Shown piece by piece: positions 1-5,106 of a DNA stretch of 5,465 nt (its first letter is position 1; every line of letters begins with the position of its first letter). The notes below the pieces were generated by a model. It saw only the letters and a list, made by a program, of their open reading frames with translations, searched no databases and was not told where the DNA came from. A program made the translations under genes and the position numbers. The DNA comes from Actinomycetes bacterium (GTDB lineage: Bacteria > Actinomycetota > Actinomycetes > Streptosporangiales > Streptosporangiaceae). The stretch lies in assembly GCA_025964635.1 (NCBI GenBank), contig JAOPYP010000679.1, positions 1 to 5,465 on the forward strand, read 5' to 3'.

Positions 1-343
1 CCAGCCACCCGTCGGTGATCGCGTCGCGCAGCGCCTGGTCCGCGACTTCCGGCAGCTGGATGAGCACCGCGGAGAACCCGTCGAAGTGCGGGATGGTGAA
101 GAAGGCGCCCGGGTTGGCGGCGAGCACGGCTTCCTTCTCGCCCAGGTCCTCGACTTTGACCGCGAGGATGGGACCGTCGGGCGGGGTCTCGCCGCCGAAC
201 CGCTTGATGTCGGCCTTGCTGAACGGCCGTTCCCACGCGAACGCCTTGCCCGACACCAGCCACGTCCGGTTCCCGTACCGCTCGTCCTCGGTGACCTCGG
301 GCAGGTCCAGCGCGATCTGGGCTACGTCCTCGATAGTCGCCAC
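1..343 (-). CDS. MmcQ/YjbR family protein (DUF419), C-terminus cut by window edge
   Basis: Reading leftwards from a GTG at 343-341, the frame stays open for 114 codons to the window edge. The protein begins VATIEDVAQIALDLPEVTED and continues with RYGNRTWLVSGKAFAWERPF, then a stretch with DGPILAVKVEDLGEKEAVL and a tail with FFTIPHFDGFSAVLIQLPEV. The order (N-terminal helix ending in LPEV, 'W-V-GK-FAW' strand, 'FFTIPHFDG' strand, and a 'LRDAITDGWL' helix) is that of MmcQ/YjbR proteins, compact domains with a double-wing-like fold proposed to bind DNA; their cellular role is poorly defined. Only perhaps 10-20 C-terminal residues should be missing. No in-frame ATG lies near the N-terminus. GTG is chosen because the family signature begins immediately after it and a TANNNT hexamer sits six bases upstream. 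It is divergent from the transglutaminase-like gene at 421. Family assignment is from recognition of the motif pattern, not a search. Confidence 0.85.
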   Translation of the reverse strand, partial: MATIEDVAQIALDLPEVTEDERYGNRTWLVSGKAFAWERPFSKADIKRFGGETPPDGPILAVKVEDLGEKEAVLAANPGAFFTIPHFDGFSAVLIQLPEVADQALRDAITDGWL

Positions 344-349
344 CGTTCT

Positions 350-355
350 ACCGTA
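350..355 (-). promoter_or_regulatory. Candidate -10 box for a leaderless MmcQ/YjbR transcript
   Basis: On the minus strand, TACGGT is followed by six bases (AGAACG) and then the GTG start codon. This matches the actinobacterial leaderless pattern, in which a TANNNT hexamer ends six bases before a transcript that begins at the start codon. There is no convincing Shine-Dalgarno sequence or -35 box. Start-site use is inferred. Confidence 0.45.
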
Positions 356-361
356 CGTGCG

Positions 362-378
362 CGCCCGTCAGCAGGGCG
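362..378. repeat. Inverted repeat CGCCC-N7-GGGCG between divergent starts
   Basis: CGCCC at 362-366 and GGGCG at 374-378 flank a seven-base gap, roughly in the middle of the 77-bp divergent gap between the start codons at 343 and 421. It could be an operator shared by both promoters, but five-base arms of pure G/C arise often by chance in DNA this GC-rich. Confidence 0.2.
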
Positions 379-408
379 GGAGGCCACGGGCGGTGCCGGG
401 AATGCCCG

Positions 409-416
409 CATACTGT
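409..416 (+). promoter_or_regulatory. Candidate -10 region of the transglutaminase-like gene
   Basis: CATACTGT contains two overlapping -10-like hexamers: CATACT (409-414), which ends exactly six bases before the GTG at 421, and TACTGT (411-416), which fits TANNNT but ends four bases before it. The GTG has no purine-rich ribosome-binding sequence in front of it, so a leaderless or near-leaderless transcript is likely. No clear -35 element is seen. Confidence 0.4.
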
Positions 417-420
417 TGCG

Positions 421-1239
421 GTGGACACGAACCCCCGCCGCCGACGTGTCGGTGCCCGCCTGGTGCTGCAGGCCTACCAGCCGCTCGAGATGGTCCTGCA
501 GGTCGCGGTGTCCGGGATGACCGGCACGCGGGTCGAGGAGGACCTGGCGATCACGTGCGGCGGCGAGCCGGTGAAGGCGGCCGAGGTGGCCATGGCCGGC
601 GGCGGCCGCGCCCACGCTCTGAGGGTGGACCCGGGCCGGGTGGTGATCGAGTACGCCGCGACCGTCCACGGCACCGCGGCGTGGCCGCAGGTGACCGACG
701 CCGACCGGTTCGCGTTCCTGCGGCCGAGCCGGTACGCGGAGTCGGACCGGATGATCGCGGTCGCGAACGCCGAGTTCGCCGGCATCAGCCCCGGCCCGGA
801 ACTGCTCGCCGCGGTGTCCTCATGGGTCGGCACGCGGCTGAGCTACGTGCCGGGCAGCAGCGGGCCGACCGACGGCGCGGTGGAAACGCTGCTGCGGCGG
901 CAGGGCGTCTGCCGGGACTACGCCCATCTCGTGATCGCGCTGCTGCGGGCCATGGACATCCCGGCCCGGCAGGCGGCCGTCTACGCGCCCGGGCTGCGGC
1001 CGATGGACTTCCACGCCGTGGCCGAGGCCCTGGTCGGCGGGGCCTGGCGCGTGGTGGACGCGACTCTGCTCGCCCCCCGGCCCAGCCTGGTCCGCATCGC
1101 CACCGGCCGGGATGCGGCCGACACGGCGTTCCTGTCCACGTACGGGGGCGCGGCGGAACTGACCGGCATCGAAGTCACGGCGGTGACGGACGGCCCCCTG
1201 CCCGCGGACGATGTCACGGCGCTCGTCTCCATCGGCTAG
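421..1239 (+). CDS. Transglutaminase-like cysteine protease-fold protein
   Basis: A 272-residue protein of the transglutaminase-core superfamily, probably a cytoplasmic amide-bond hydrolase or transferase acting on an unknown peptide or protein; members of this bacterial group are mostly uncharacterised. Residues 1-95 form the N-terminal beta-rich domain usual in the bacterial group. At about 101-111 RPSRYAESDRM is the familiar linker, and the core follows with GVCRDYAHL (catalytic Cys164), MDFHAVAEA (His198) and WRVVDATLL (Asp213), a complete Cys-His-Asp triad. LVRIATGRDAADTAFLSTYG at 223-242 is the conserved post-core stretch. There is no signal peptide (the N-terminus is MDTNPRRRRVGAR) and no membrane segment. 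Length is normal for the family. The GTG start is taken because it is the first in-frame start and lies just after a -10-like sequence; a slightly later start is possible but would cut into the N-terminal domain. It is divergent from the MmcQ-like gene and convergent with the FAD enzyme, so it is probably transcribed alone. Confidence 0.88.
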   Translation: MDTNPRRRRVGARLVLQAYQPLEMVLQVAVSGMTGTRVEEDLAITCGGEPVKAAEVAMAGGGRAHALRVDPGRVVIEYAATVHGTAAWPQVTDADRFAFLRPSRYAESDRMIAVANAEFAGISPGPELLAAVSSWVGTRLSYVPGSSGPTDGAVETLLRRQGVCRDYAHLVIALLRAMDIPARQAAVYAPGLRPMDFHAVAEALVGGAWRVVDATLLAPRPSLVRIATGRDAADTAFLSTYGGAAELTGIEVTAVTDGPLPADDVTALVSIG

Positions 1240-1241
1240 CC

Positions 1242-1256
1242 GTCCAGGCCGTGGAC
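1242..1256 (+). terminator. Weak hairpin just after the transglutaminase-like gene
   Basis: GTCCA at 1242-1246 pairs with TGGAC at 1252-1256 around a five-base loop, beginning three bases after the stop codon. There is no T-run behind it. GC-rich actinobacteria often use hairpins without a U-tract, so it could be the transcription end, but five base pairs is weak evidence. Confidence 0.25.
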
Positions 1257-1267
1257 CTGTGCCGGGG

Positions 1268-1309
1268 CGCCAGCACAGTGACGCCAGATCGGGGACGCCA
1301 GCGCAGGAG
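1268..1309. repeat. Three imperfect 14-bp tandem units (CGCCAG-N8)
   Basis: CGCCAG recurs at 1268, 1282 and 1296, exactly 14 bases apart. The three units read CGCCAGCACAGTGA, CGCCAGATCGGGGA and CGCCAGCGCAGGAG. Unit 1 matches units 2 and 3 at ten of fourteen positions each. The array fills most of the 71-bp gap between the two convergent genes and ends two bases before the stop codon (minus strand) of the FAD enzyme. Role unknown: a decayed minisatellite, a repeated binding site or chance. Confidence 0.5.
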
Positions 1310-1310
1310 G

Positions 1311-2429
1311 CTAGCGAAGCGGGTCGAACGGCGTGAGGTCGATGTCCGGTTCCAGGCCGAGGGCGGCCCGGGCGGCGATGCCGCCGGCGTAGGGGCCCAT
1401 GGTCAGCCCCTCCGCGCCCAGGCCGGTGGCGACGATCAGCCCGGCCACGCCGGCCACCGGGCCGAGCAGGGGCCGGCTGTCGGGACCGGCCGGGCGGAAG
1501 CCCACCCGGGTTTCCAGGTACGTCGCGGACGCGAGGCCCGGGGCCACGGCCAGGGCCTGCGCCAGCACCTCCGACAAGCCCGCCGCGGTCACCCGGTAGT
1601 CGAAGCCGGTGCCCGGCTCGCGGGTGGCCCCGGCGACGACGCGGGAGTCGTCGAAGGCCAGCAGGTAGTGGCCGCTGTCCGCGGGGAGGATCACCGGCCA
1701 GTGACCCGTGCCGGCCGATCCGAGTGAGAGGTGCACGATCTGGCCCCGCTGCGGCGTCACCCGGACGACCGCGCCGGCCGGTTCCACGAAGGCCGGCGTC
1801 CAGGCGCCGGCGGCCGCGACGACGGCGTCGGCTTGGATCAGGTCATCCCCGGCCCGCACGCCGGCCGCACGCCCGCCACGGCACTCGAGGACGGCGTGGC
1901 CCGCCCTGACCGTGGCCCCTTTCCGCCGCGCGGCCCTGATCAGGGCATCCCTGAACTTCCGCCCGTCCACCCGGGCCGCGCCCGGGATGTGCACCGCGGG
2001 CAGCCCCGGGCGCAACGGCGGGAACAGGCGCTGCGCCGCAGCCCCGGTGAGGACCCGGACGTCTCCCATCTCGGGGTTCTCGGCGTGCCGGGCGTCGAGC
2101 CACGCCCGGGCCTGCTCGAGCTGGTCCTCACGGCCGGTCACGACGAGCGCCCCGACCAGGCGGTAGGAGACGTCCGCCGCACCGAGTCCGGCGAGTTCCG
2201 CGACGAGAGCGGGGTAGGCCCGCGCGGCCGCGCACGCGAAGGCGTACCCGGCCGGATCATCGATCCCGGCCGTCCAGGGGCAGATGATCCCCGCCCCGGC
2301 CGCGGTCGCCTGGCCCGGCTCGCCCGCATCGATCAGGGTGACCTGCGCGCCCAGGCTGCTCGCCACGTAGGCGCAGGCGCTGCCCACGATGCCGGAGCCC
2401 ACCACCACCAGCCGCATGCGGTCTCTCAT
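1311..2429 (-). CDS. FAD-dependent oxidoreductase, DAO family (glycine oxidase/DadA-like)
   Basis: A 372-residue flavoenzyme expected to oxidise the C-N bond of an amino acid or secondary amine, giving an imino product that hydrolyses to an oxoacid. The N-terminal Rossmann motif LVVVGSGIVGSACAY (residues 7-21) has the GxGxxG pattern, and Asp34 ends the second strand, placed to bind the FAD ribose. ATAAGAGIICPW (41-52) is the second FAD-contact segment typical of the family. The C-terminus carries TRVGFRPAGPDSRPLLGPV (308-326) and a final GLIVATGLGAEGLTMGPYAG (330-349) FAD-binding loop. Arg312 lies in the position where glycine/sarcosine oxidases have the carboxylate-binding arginine, which favours an amino-acid substrate; this is inferred from motif position. 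No signal peptide or membrane helix is seen, so the enzyme is probably cytosolic. Length is usual. ATG at 2429 is preferred because TAGCGT lies exactly six bases upstream; Met5 (2417) is the alternative, with a modest AGAG before it. It is divergent from the RibD-C-like gene. The exact substrate cannot be read from sequence. Confidence 0.88.
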   Translation of the reverse strand: MRDRMRLVVVGSGIVGSACAYVASSLGAQVTLIDAGEPGQATAAGAGIICPWTAGIDDPAGYAFACAAARAYPALVAELAGLGAADVSYRLVGALVVTGREDQLEQARAWLDARHAENPEMGDVRVLTGAAAQRLFPPLRPGLPAVHIPGAARVDGRKFRDALIRAARRKGATVRAGHAVLECRGGRAAGVRAGDDLIQADAVVAAAGAWTPAFVEPAGAVVRVTPQRGQIVHLSLGSAGTGHWPVILPADSGHYLLAFDDSRVVAGATREPGTGFDYRVTAAGLSEVLAQALAVAPGLASATYLETRVGFRPAGPDSRPLLGPVAGVAGLIVATGLGAEGLTMGPYAGGIAARAALGLEPDIDLTPFDPLR

Positions 2430-2435
2430 CCCGGC

Positions 2436-2441
2436 ACGCTA
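2436..2441 (-). promoter_or_regulatory. Candidate -10 box for a leaderless FAD-enzyme transcript
   Basis: On the minus strand TAGCGT is followed by GCCGGG and then ATG at 2429, again six bases of spacing as for the gene starting at 343. This supports the outer ATG over the inner one at 2417. No -35 box is recognisable at 16-18 bases upstream. Confidence 0.45.
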
Positions 2442-2598
2442 TCCCCGCGCGGCCGCCCAATGTGCCGCGGGACGAAGCGGGCCGTACCGGCAGCCCGGCA
2501 TATTCGATCTCGGCGAGTTCTTTGGGTCCGGCCCGCCGGTGAGAAATGCCGCCATGCCGGGTCTGAACCAAGGTGAAGCCCGGCTGAATCGAGACCAC

Positions 2599-2604
2599 AG
2601 GAGG
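2599..2604 (+). promoter_or_regulatory. Strong Shine-Dalgarno sequence fixing the start at 2610
   Basis: AGGAGG, continuing to AGGAGGT, lies five bases before the GTG at 2610. It decides the start of the RibD-C-like gene and contrasts with the leaderless-looking starts of the three genes to its left. Confidence 0.85.
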
Positions 2605-2609
2605 TCGAA

Positions 2610-3194
2610 GTGTCTGCAGCAGTGCTCTACATGTCGACGTCACTCGACGGGTACATCGCTGGTCCGGGCGACGAACCGGGCAACCCCGGCGGCGACGGCT
2701 TCGGCCGGCTGCACGATTGGTTCGTCGCTCCGGACGGGGAGTTCTTCCGGCCGTCCGGGCCGGCCGGACAATTGATGGACGAAGTGAACGCGACCGGAGC
2801 GGTACTGGCGGGCCGGCGTACCGTGGAGCAGGCCGATCACTGGAAAGGTGATCATCATGATGGCGTTCCCATCTTCGTACCCAGTCACCGGCCGCCCGGC
2901 CCGTCTGTCGCGAACTATCCGCTGGTGACGTACGTGACCGATGGGATCGCCAGCGCGATGGCACAGGCGAAGGCCGCCGCCGGGGACCGGAACGTGCTGG
3001 TGCATGGCGCGTACACGGCGCAACGGGCGCTCAATGCCGGGGTGCTGGACGAGCTGCAGATCCATCAGATCCCGGTGCTGTTCGGTCGTGGCCGTCGCCT
3101 GTTCGAGGTGTTGCCGTCACGCCTCGAGCTGGAGATCGTCCGGGTGATCGACACGCCGGAGGCCACGCACATCCGCTACCGCGTCCGTCGCTGA
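2610..3194 (+). CDS. RibD C-terminal/dihydrofolate-reductase-like protein
   Basis: A 194-residue single-domain protein of the 'dihydrofolate reductase family' related to the RibD C-terminal reductase domain. Such proteins have an NADPH-binding DHFR fold; most actinobacterial copies have no assigned substrate and are not true folate reductases. Signs of the family are LYMSTSLDGYIAGPGDEPGN at residues 6-25, a GRLHDWF segment at 32-38, GAVLAGRRTVEQADHW at 63-78 (the conserved GR-T nucleotide-binding turn), and a C-terminal LDELQIHQIPVLFGRGRRLF at 146-165. The usual GGA before TAQ is HGA here (residues 132-134). Length is typical for the stand-alone form. The start is set by AGGAGG five bases upstream. 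Codon use is unlike the neighbours: about a quarter of the first 93 codons end in A or T, against about one in seventeen in the start of the Zn-dehydrogenase gene. That could reflect recent acquisition or relaxed selection. It is monocistronic by context. Confidence 0.87.
   Translation: MSAAVLYMSTSLDGYIAGPGDEPGNPGGDGFGRLHDWFVAPDGEFFRPSGPAGQLMDEVNATGAVLAGRRTVEQADHWKGDHHDGVPIFVPSHRPPGPSVANYPLVTYVTDGIASAMAQAKAAAGDRNVLVHGAYTAQRALNAGVLDELQIHQIPVLFGRGRRLFEVLPSRLELEIVRVIDTPEATHIRYRVRR
2835..2853 (+). repeat. Intragenic inverted repeat GATCAC-N7-GTGATC
   Basis: GATCAC at 2835-2840 and GTGATC at 2848-2853 are perfect six-base arms around TGGAAAG, inside the RibD-C-like gene, immediately followed by the palindrome CATCATGATG. 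The stretch encodes residues around DHWKGDHHDG. It is unusually AT-rich for this window; the His/Asp-rich coding content may explain it fully. Confidence 0.4.
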
Positions 3195-3211
3195 GCCGCC
3201 CGGCCAGCGGC
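3195..3211 (+). terminator. Hairpin directly after the RibD-C-like gene
   Basis: GCCGC at 3195-3199 pairs with GCGGC at 3207-3211 around a seven-base loop, starting with the first base after the stop codon, followed by a T/G-rich stretch (CTTGCGGTTGTGGTTGG). It is a plausible but weak intrinsic terminator. Confidence 0.3.
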
Positions 3212-3239
3212 CTTGCGGTTGTGGTTGGCACCCAGCTGA

Positions 3240-3252
3240 GTCGCGCCGCGAC
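3240..3252. repeat. Near-palindrome GTCGC-GCC-GCGAC in convergent gap
   Basis: Five-base arms at 3240-3244 and 3248-3252 around a three-base loop. It lies between the two stop-proximal hairpins and could help transcription stop from either side, or be chance. Confidence 0.25.
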
Positions 3253-3258
3253 CGCCAG

Positions 3259-3276
3259 CCGGCGCGGCCCCGCCGG
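3259..3276 (-). terminator. Hairpin abutting the SDR stop codon
   Basis: CCGGCG at 3259-3264 and CGCCGG at 3271-3276 form six perfect pairs around a six-base loop, and the right arm touches the minus-strand stop codon (3279-3277). There is no U-tract. Its position right after the stop makes it a candidate terminator of the U-less kind reported in actinobacteria. Confidence 0.35.
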
Positions 3277-3954
3277 TCAGTAGGTGGCCCGGCCGCCGCT
3301 CAGGTCGTACACGGCGCCAGTCGAGAAGCTGCACTTGTCCGAGGCCAGCCAGGCCACGAGCTCCGCGACCTCGCCGGGCCGACCCAGCCTGCGCATCGGG
3401 ATGAGGCTGGTCATGTACTCGAGCACTTCCGGCGTGTTGCTGGCGTTCATGGGCGTCTCGATGACCGCGGGCGCGATCGCGTTGACGAGGACACCGCTGG
3501 TGGCCAGTTCCTTGCCCAGCGACTTGGTCATCCCGATCACGGCGGCCTTGCTGGCCGAGTAGGCGCCGAGCCGGGGGTTGCCGTCCTTGCCGGCCATGCT
3601 GGCCAGGTTGACGATCCGGCCCCAGCCCCGGTCCCGCATGCCGGGCACGACGGCGCGGCACATGTGGAACGTGCCGGTCACGTTCACCGCGAACGTCGTG
3701 GCCCACTCTTCGTCGCTGACCTCCCAGAGCGGCTTGTTCGGGCCGACGATGCCGGCCGAGTTGACCAGGATGTCCACCGGGCCGATCCCGGCCAGCACCT
3801 CGCCGACCGCCGCGGCGTCGGTGACGTCGGCCACCACGTCGGCGTCCCCGGACAGGTCCAGGGTGACCACGGTGATCCCGTCCTGGGCGAGCCGGTCCGC
3901 GCTGGCGCGCCCGATGCCGCTGGCTCCCCCGGTGATGACAGCTGTACGGCCCAT
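3277..3954 (-). CDS. Classical SDR-family NAD(P)-dependent dehydrogenase
   Basis: A 225-residue cytosolic oxidoreductase of the classical short-chain dehydrogenase/reductase family. Cofactor motif TGGASGIG is at residues 8-15; Asp33 at the end of the second strand suggests NAD rather than NADP. NSAG (65-68) replaces the usual NNAG. The catalytic set is Asn91 (NVTGTF), Ser119 (NLASM), Tyr132 and Lys136 in YSASK, all correctly spaced. The C-terminus, with PMRRLGRPGEVAELVAWLAS and then a DLSGGRATY end, is complete. The protein is shorter than the usual roughly 245-260 residues, mainly because the segment between strands 2 and 3 is compact. SDRs with the IVGPNKPLWEVSDEEW pattern and the SGGRATY ending are often named 3-oxoacyl-ACP reductase, but to my recollection include dehydrogenases of sugar-acid intermediates such as those from L-fucose or L-rhamnose oxidation. 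This substrate is a guess. A GGAAGG six bases before ATG 3954 supports the start. It is divergent from the Zn-dehydrogenase, 104 bp away, suggesting joint control. Confidence 0.9.
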   Translation of the reverse strand: MGRTAVITGGASGIGRASADRLAQDGITVVTLDLSGDADVVADVTDAAAVGEVLAGIGPVDILVNSAGIVGPNKPLWEVSDEEWATTFAVNVTGTFHMCRAVVPGMRDRGWGRIVNLASMAGKDGNPRLGAYSASKAAVIGMTKSLGKELATSGVLVNAIAPAVIETPMNASNTPEVLEYMTSLIPMRRLGRPGEVAELVAWLASDKCSFSTGAVYDLSGGRATY

Positions 3955-3960
3955 GTCTTC

Positions 3961-3966
3961 CCTTCC
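3961..3966 (-). promoter_or_regulatory. Shine-Dalgarno sequence of the SDR gene
   Basis: On the minus strand GGAAGG is followed by GAAGAC and then ATG at 3954, six bases of spacing. It fixes the start, and the Rossmann strand begins at once in the protein (MGRTAVITGG), so no longer N-terminus is expected. Confidence 0.7.
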
Positions 3967-3980
3967 CTAGCGGGCAAGCA

Positions 3981-3997
3981 CGATCACGTTAGGATCG
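3981..3997. promoter_or_regulatory. Inverted repeat CGATC-N7-GATCG in SDR/MDR divergent region
   Basis: CGATC at 3981-3985 and GATCG at 3993-3997 surround ACGTTAG. -10-like hexamers overlap the repeat on both strands: TAGGAT (3990-3995) on plus and TAACGT (3991-3986) on minus. A regulator bound here could control both dehydrogenase genes. No good -35 box was found for either direction; arms are only five bases, so the operator role is an inference. Confidence 0.35.
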
Positions 3998-4058
3998 CAG
4001 CGTCCGGCGCGCAGGCAACTTTCGCTGGGGCGGCTGCCCGGACCCAGAAGGGCGGGGC

Positions 4059-5072
4059 ATGCGAGCGTTCATACTCACCGGCCCGCGCCAGTTCACCGTG
4101 GCCGAGGTGGAGCCGCCGGCGGCCGCGCCCGGCCAGGTGGTGGTGGACGTGGAGCGGGCCGGGGTGTGCGGGACCGACGTCGAGTTCTTCACCGGCCACA
4201 TGGCCTACCTGCATCAGGGCCACGCGACGTACCCTATGCGGCTCGGGCACGAATGGTGCGGCGCCGTGTCCGCCGTCGGGGACGGCGTCGACCCGGCCTG
4301 GATGGGGCAGCGGGTCACCGGCGACACCATGCTCGGCTGCGGCCATTGCCACCGGTGCCGTACCGGGCGGCAGCACGTCTGCGAGGACCGGTCCGAGATC
4401 GGTGTCCGTCGTGGCTGGCCCGGCGCCCTGGCGGAGCAGCTGCCGGTGCCGGTCACGGCGCTGCGCGCGCTGCCGGACAGCGTCGGCCCGGCAGCGGGCG
4501 CGATGGTCGAGCCGGCCGGCAGCGCCCTGCGGGCCGTCCAGGCCGCCGCCCTGGAGCCGGGCGACACGGCCCTGGTCCTCGGCGCGGGCACGATCGCCCT
4601 GCTCGTCGCGCAGTTCGCGCTGGCCCACGGGGCCGTGGTTCACGTCCTGGGTCTGACCGAGCCGTCGCTGGACTTCGCGCGGACGCTCGGGGTGCACGGC
4701 GCGTGGACCGCGGCCCAGCTCCCCGCGATCCCGTTCGACGCGATCATCGACTGCTCCACGGGGGCCGGGCTGCCCGCCGCCGCCCTGGACCTGATCGAGC
4801 CCGGGAAGCGGATCGTGTTCGTGGGCCTGTCCGCCACGCCCAGCCTCATCGACACCCGCACGATGGTGCTGAAAGACGTCACCGCGGTCGGGGTCCTGAG
4901 CGCGTCGCCCGCCCTCGACGGCGTGATCGGGCACTACGCCTCCGGATCGGTGGACCCGCGCCCCCTGGTCGCGGGCACGGTCGGGCTCGCCCAGGTCGGC
5001 GACGTCCTGGCCGGCGCCCGCCCCGCGGGGGCCGGTCCCGGCCCCAAGATCCACGTGGACCCCCGTCTATGA
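4059..5072 (+). CDS. Zinc-dependent medium-chain alcohol/polyol dehydrogenase
   Basis: A 337-residue cytosolic NAD(P)-dependent dehydrogenase of the zinc-containing MDR superfamily, in the sorbitol/threonine/polyol-dehydrogenase-like group. Catalytic zinc residues are visible as Cys37 (GVCGTD), His64 and Glu65 (GHEWCG), with a later Glu151 in VEPAG. The structural-zinc lobe is complete: Cys94, Cys97, Cys100 and Cys108. The Rossmann motif at 174-180 reads LGAGTIA, with alanine in the place of the usual third glycine. The C-terminal half holds the usual DAIIDCSTG and GKRIVFVGLS stretches. The length is close to the usual 340-350. ATG 4059 is preceded by purine-rich AGAAGGGCGGGG, and the protein starts in register with family members (MRAFILTGP). 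It diverges from the SDR gene. A stub of another Rossmann protein follows 34 bases downstream, so it may once have led an operon. Substrate is unknown; an alcohol, polyol or sugar acid fits the neighbour. Confidence 0.9.
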   Translation: MRAFILTGPRQFTVAEVEPPAAAPGQVVVDVERAGVCGTDVEFFTGHMAYLHQGHATYPMRLGHEWCGAVSAVGDGVDPAWMGQRVTGDTMLGCGHCHRCRTGRQHVCEDRSEIGVRRGWPGALAEQLPVPVTALRALPDSVGPAAGAMVEPAGSALRAVQAAALEPGDTALVLGAGTIALLVAQFALAHGAVVHVLGLTEPSLDFARTLGVHGAWTAAQLPAIPFDAIIDCSTGAGLPAAALDLIEPGKRIVFVGLSATPSLIDTRTMVLKDVTAVGVLSASPALDGVIGHYASGSVDPRPLVAGTVGLAQVGDVLAGARPAGAGPGPKIHVDPRL

Positions 5073-5106
5073 CCCAGGGACGATCCCCCGCGGTCAGGGT
5101 GCCAGC

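Larger units (their letters stand above)
2430..2609. other. 180-bp divergent intergenic region
   Basis: This region separates the FAD enzyme (minus) from the RibD-C-like gene (plus) and must hold both promoters. Visible content: the TAGCGT element near the left end, a locally AT-richer CATATTCGAT around 2499-2508 that might contribute a plus-strand -10 but has no matching -35, and an 8-bp inverted repeat with arms 2494-2501 (CCCGGCAT) and 2554-2561 (ATGCCGGG). No ORF with coding character was found here. Confidence 0.5.

Noticed and set aside
1233..1242. Perfect 10-bp palindrome CGGCTAGCCG over the transglutaminase-like stop codon
   Set aside because: It has no loop to form a hairpin and is formed mostly by codons and the stop; ten-base palindromes occur by chance.
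15..1727. A 570-codon plus-strand open frame, the longest in the window
   Set aside because: It is antisense to the MmcQ/YjbR gene and the FAD enzyme and out of frame with the transglutaminase-like gene, all of which have clear motifs. Its product is low-complexity Arg/Gly/Pro/Ala, as expected for a shadow frame in GC-rich DNA.
1731..2576. 281-codon plus-strand open frame
   Set aside because: It lies opposite the FAD enzyme, whose FAD-binding motifs are complete. The product is Arg/Gly/Pro-rich without family signs.
2257..2964. 235-codon minus-strand open frame across the divergent gap
   Set aside because: It is out of frame with the FAD enzyme and antisense to the RibD-C-like gene. It has no recognisable motif.
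3664..4656. 330-codon plus-strand open frame spanning the SDR/MDR divergent gap
   Set aside because: It is antisense to the SDR and out of frame with the MDR; it would erase the divergent promoter region and shows no domain.
3984..5054. 356-codon minus-strand open frame
   Set aside because: It is antisense to the Zn-dehydrogenase, which shows all zinc ligands. The composition (Gly, Arg, Asp, Gln) is that of a reversed GC-rich gene.
5077..5087. Small hairpin GGGA-CGA-TCCC behind the Zn-dehydrogenase
   Set aside because: Only four base pairs, no T-run, and it overlaps the possible tiny coupled reading frame; not enough to call a terminator.
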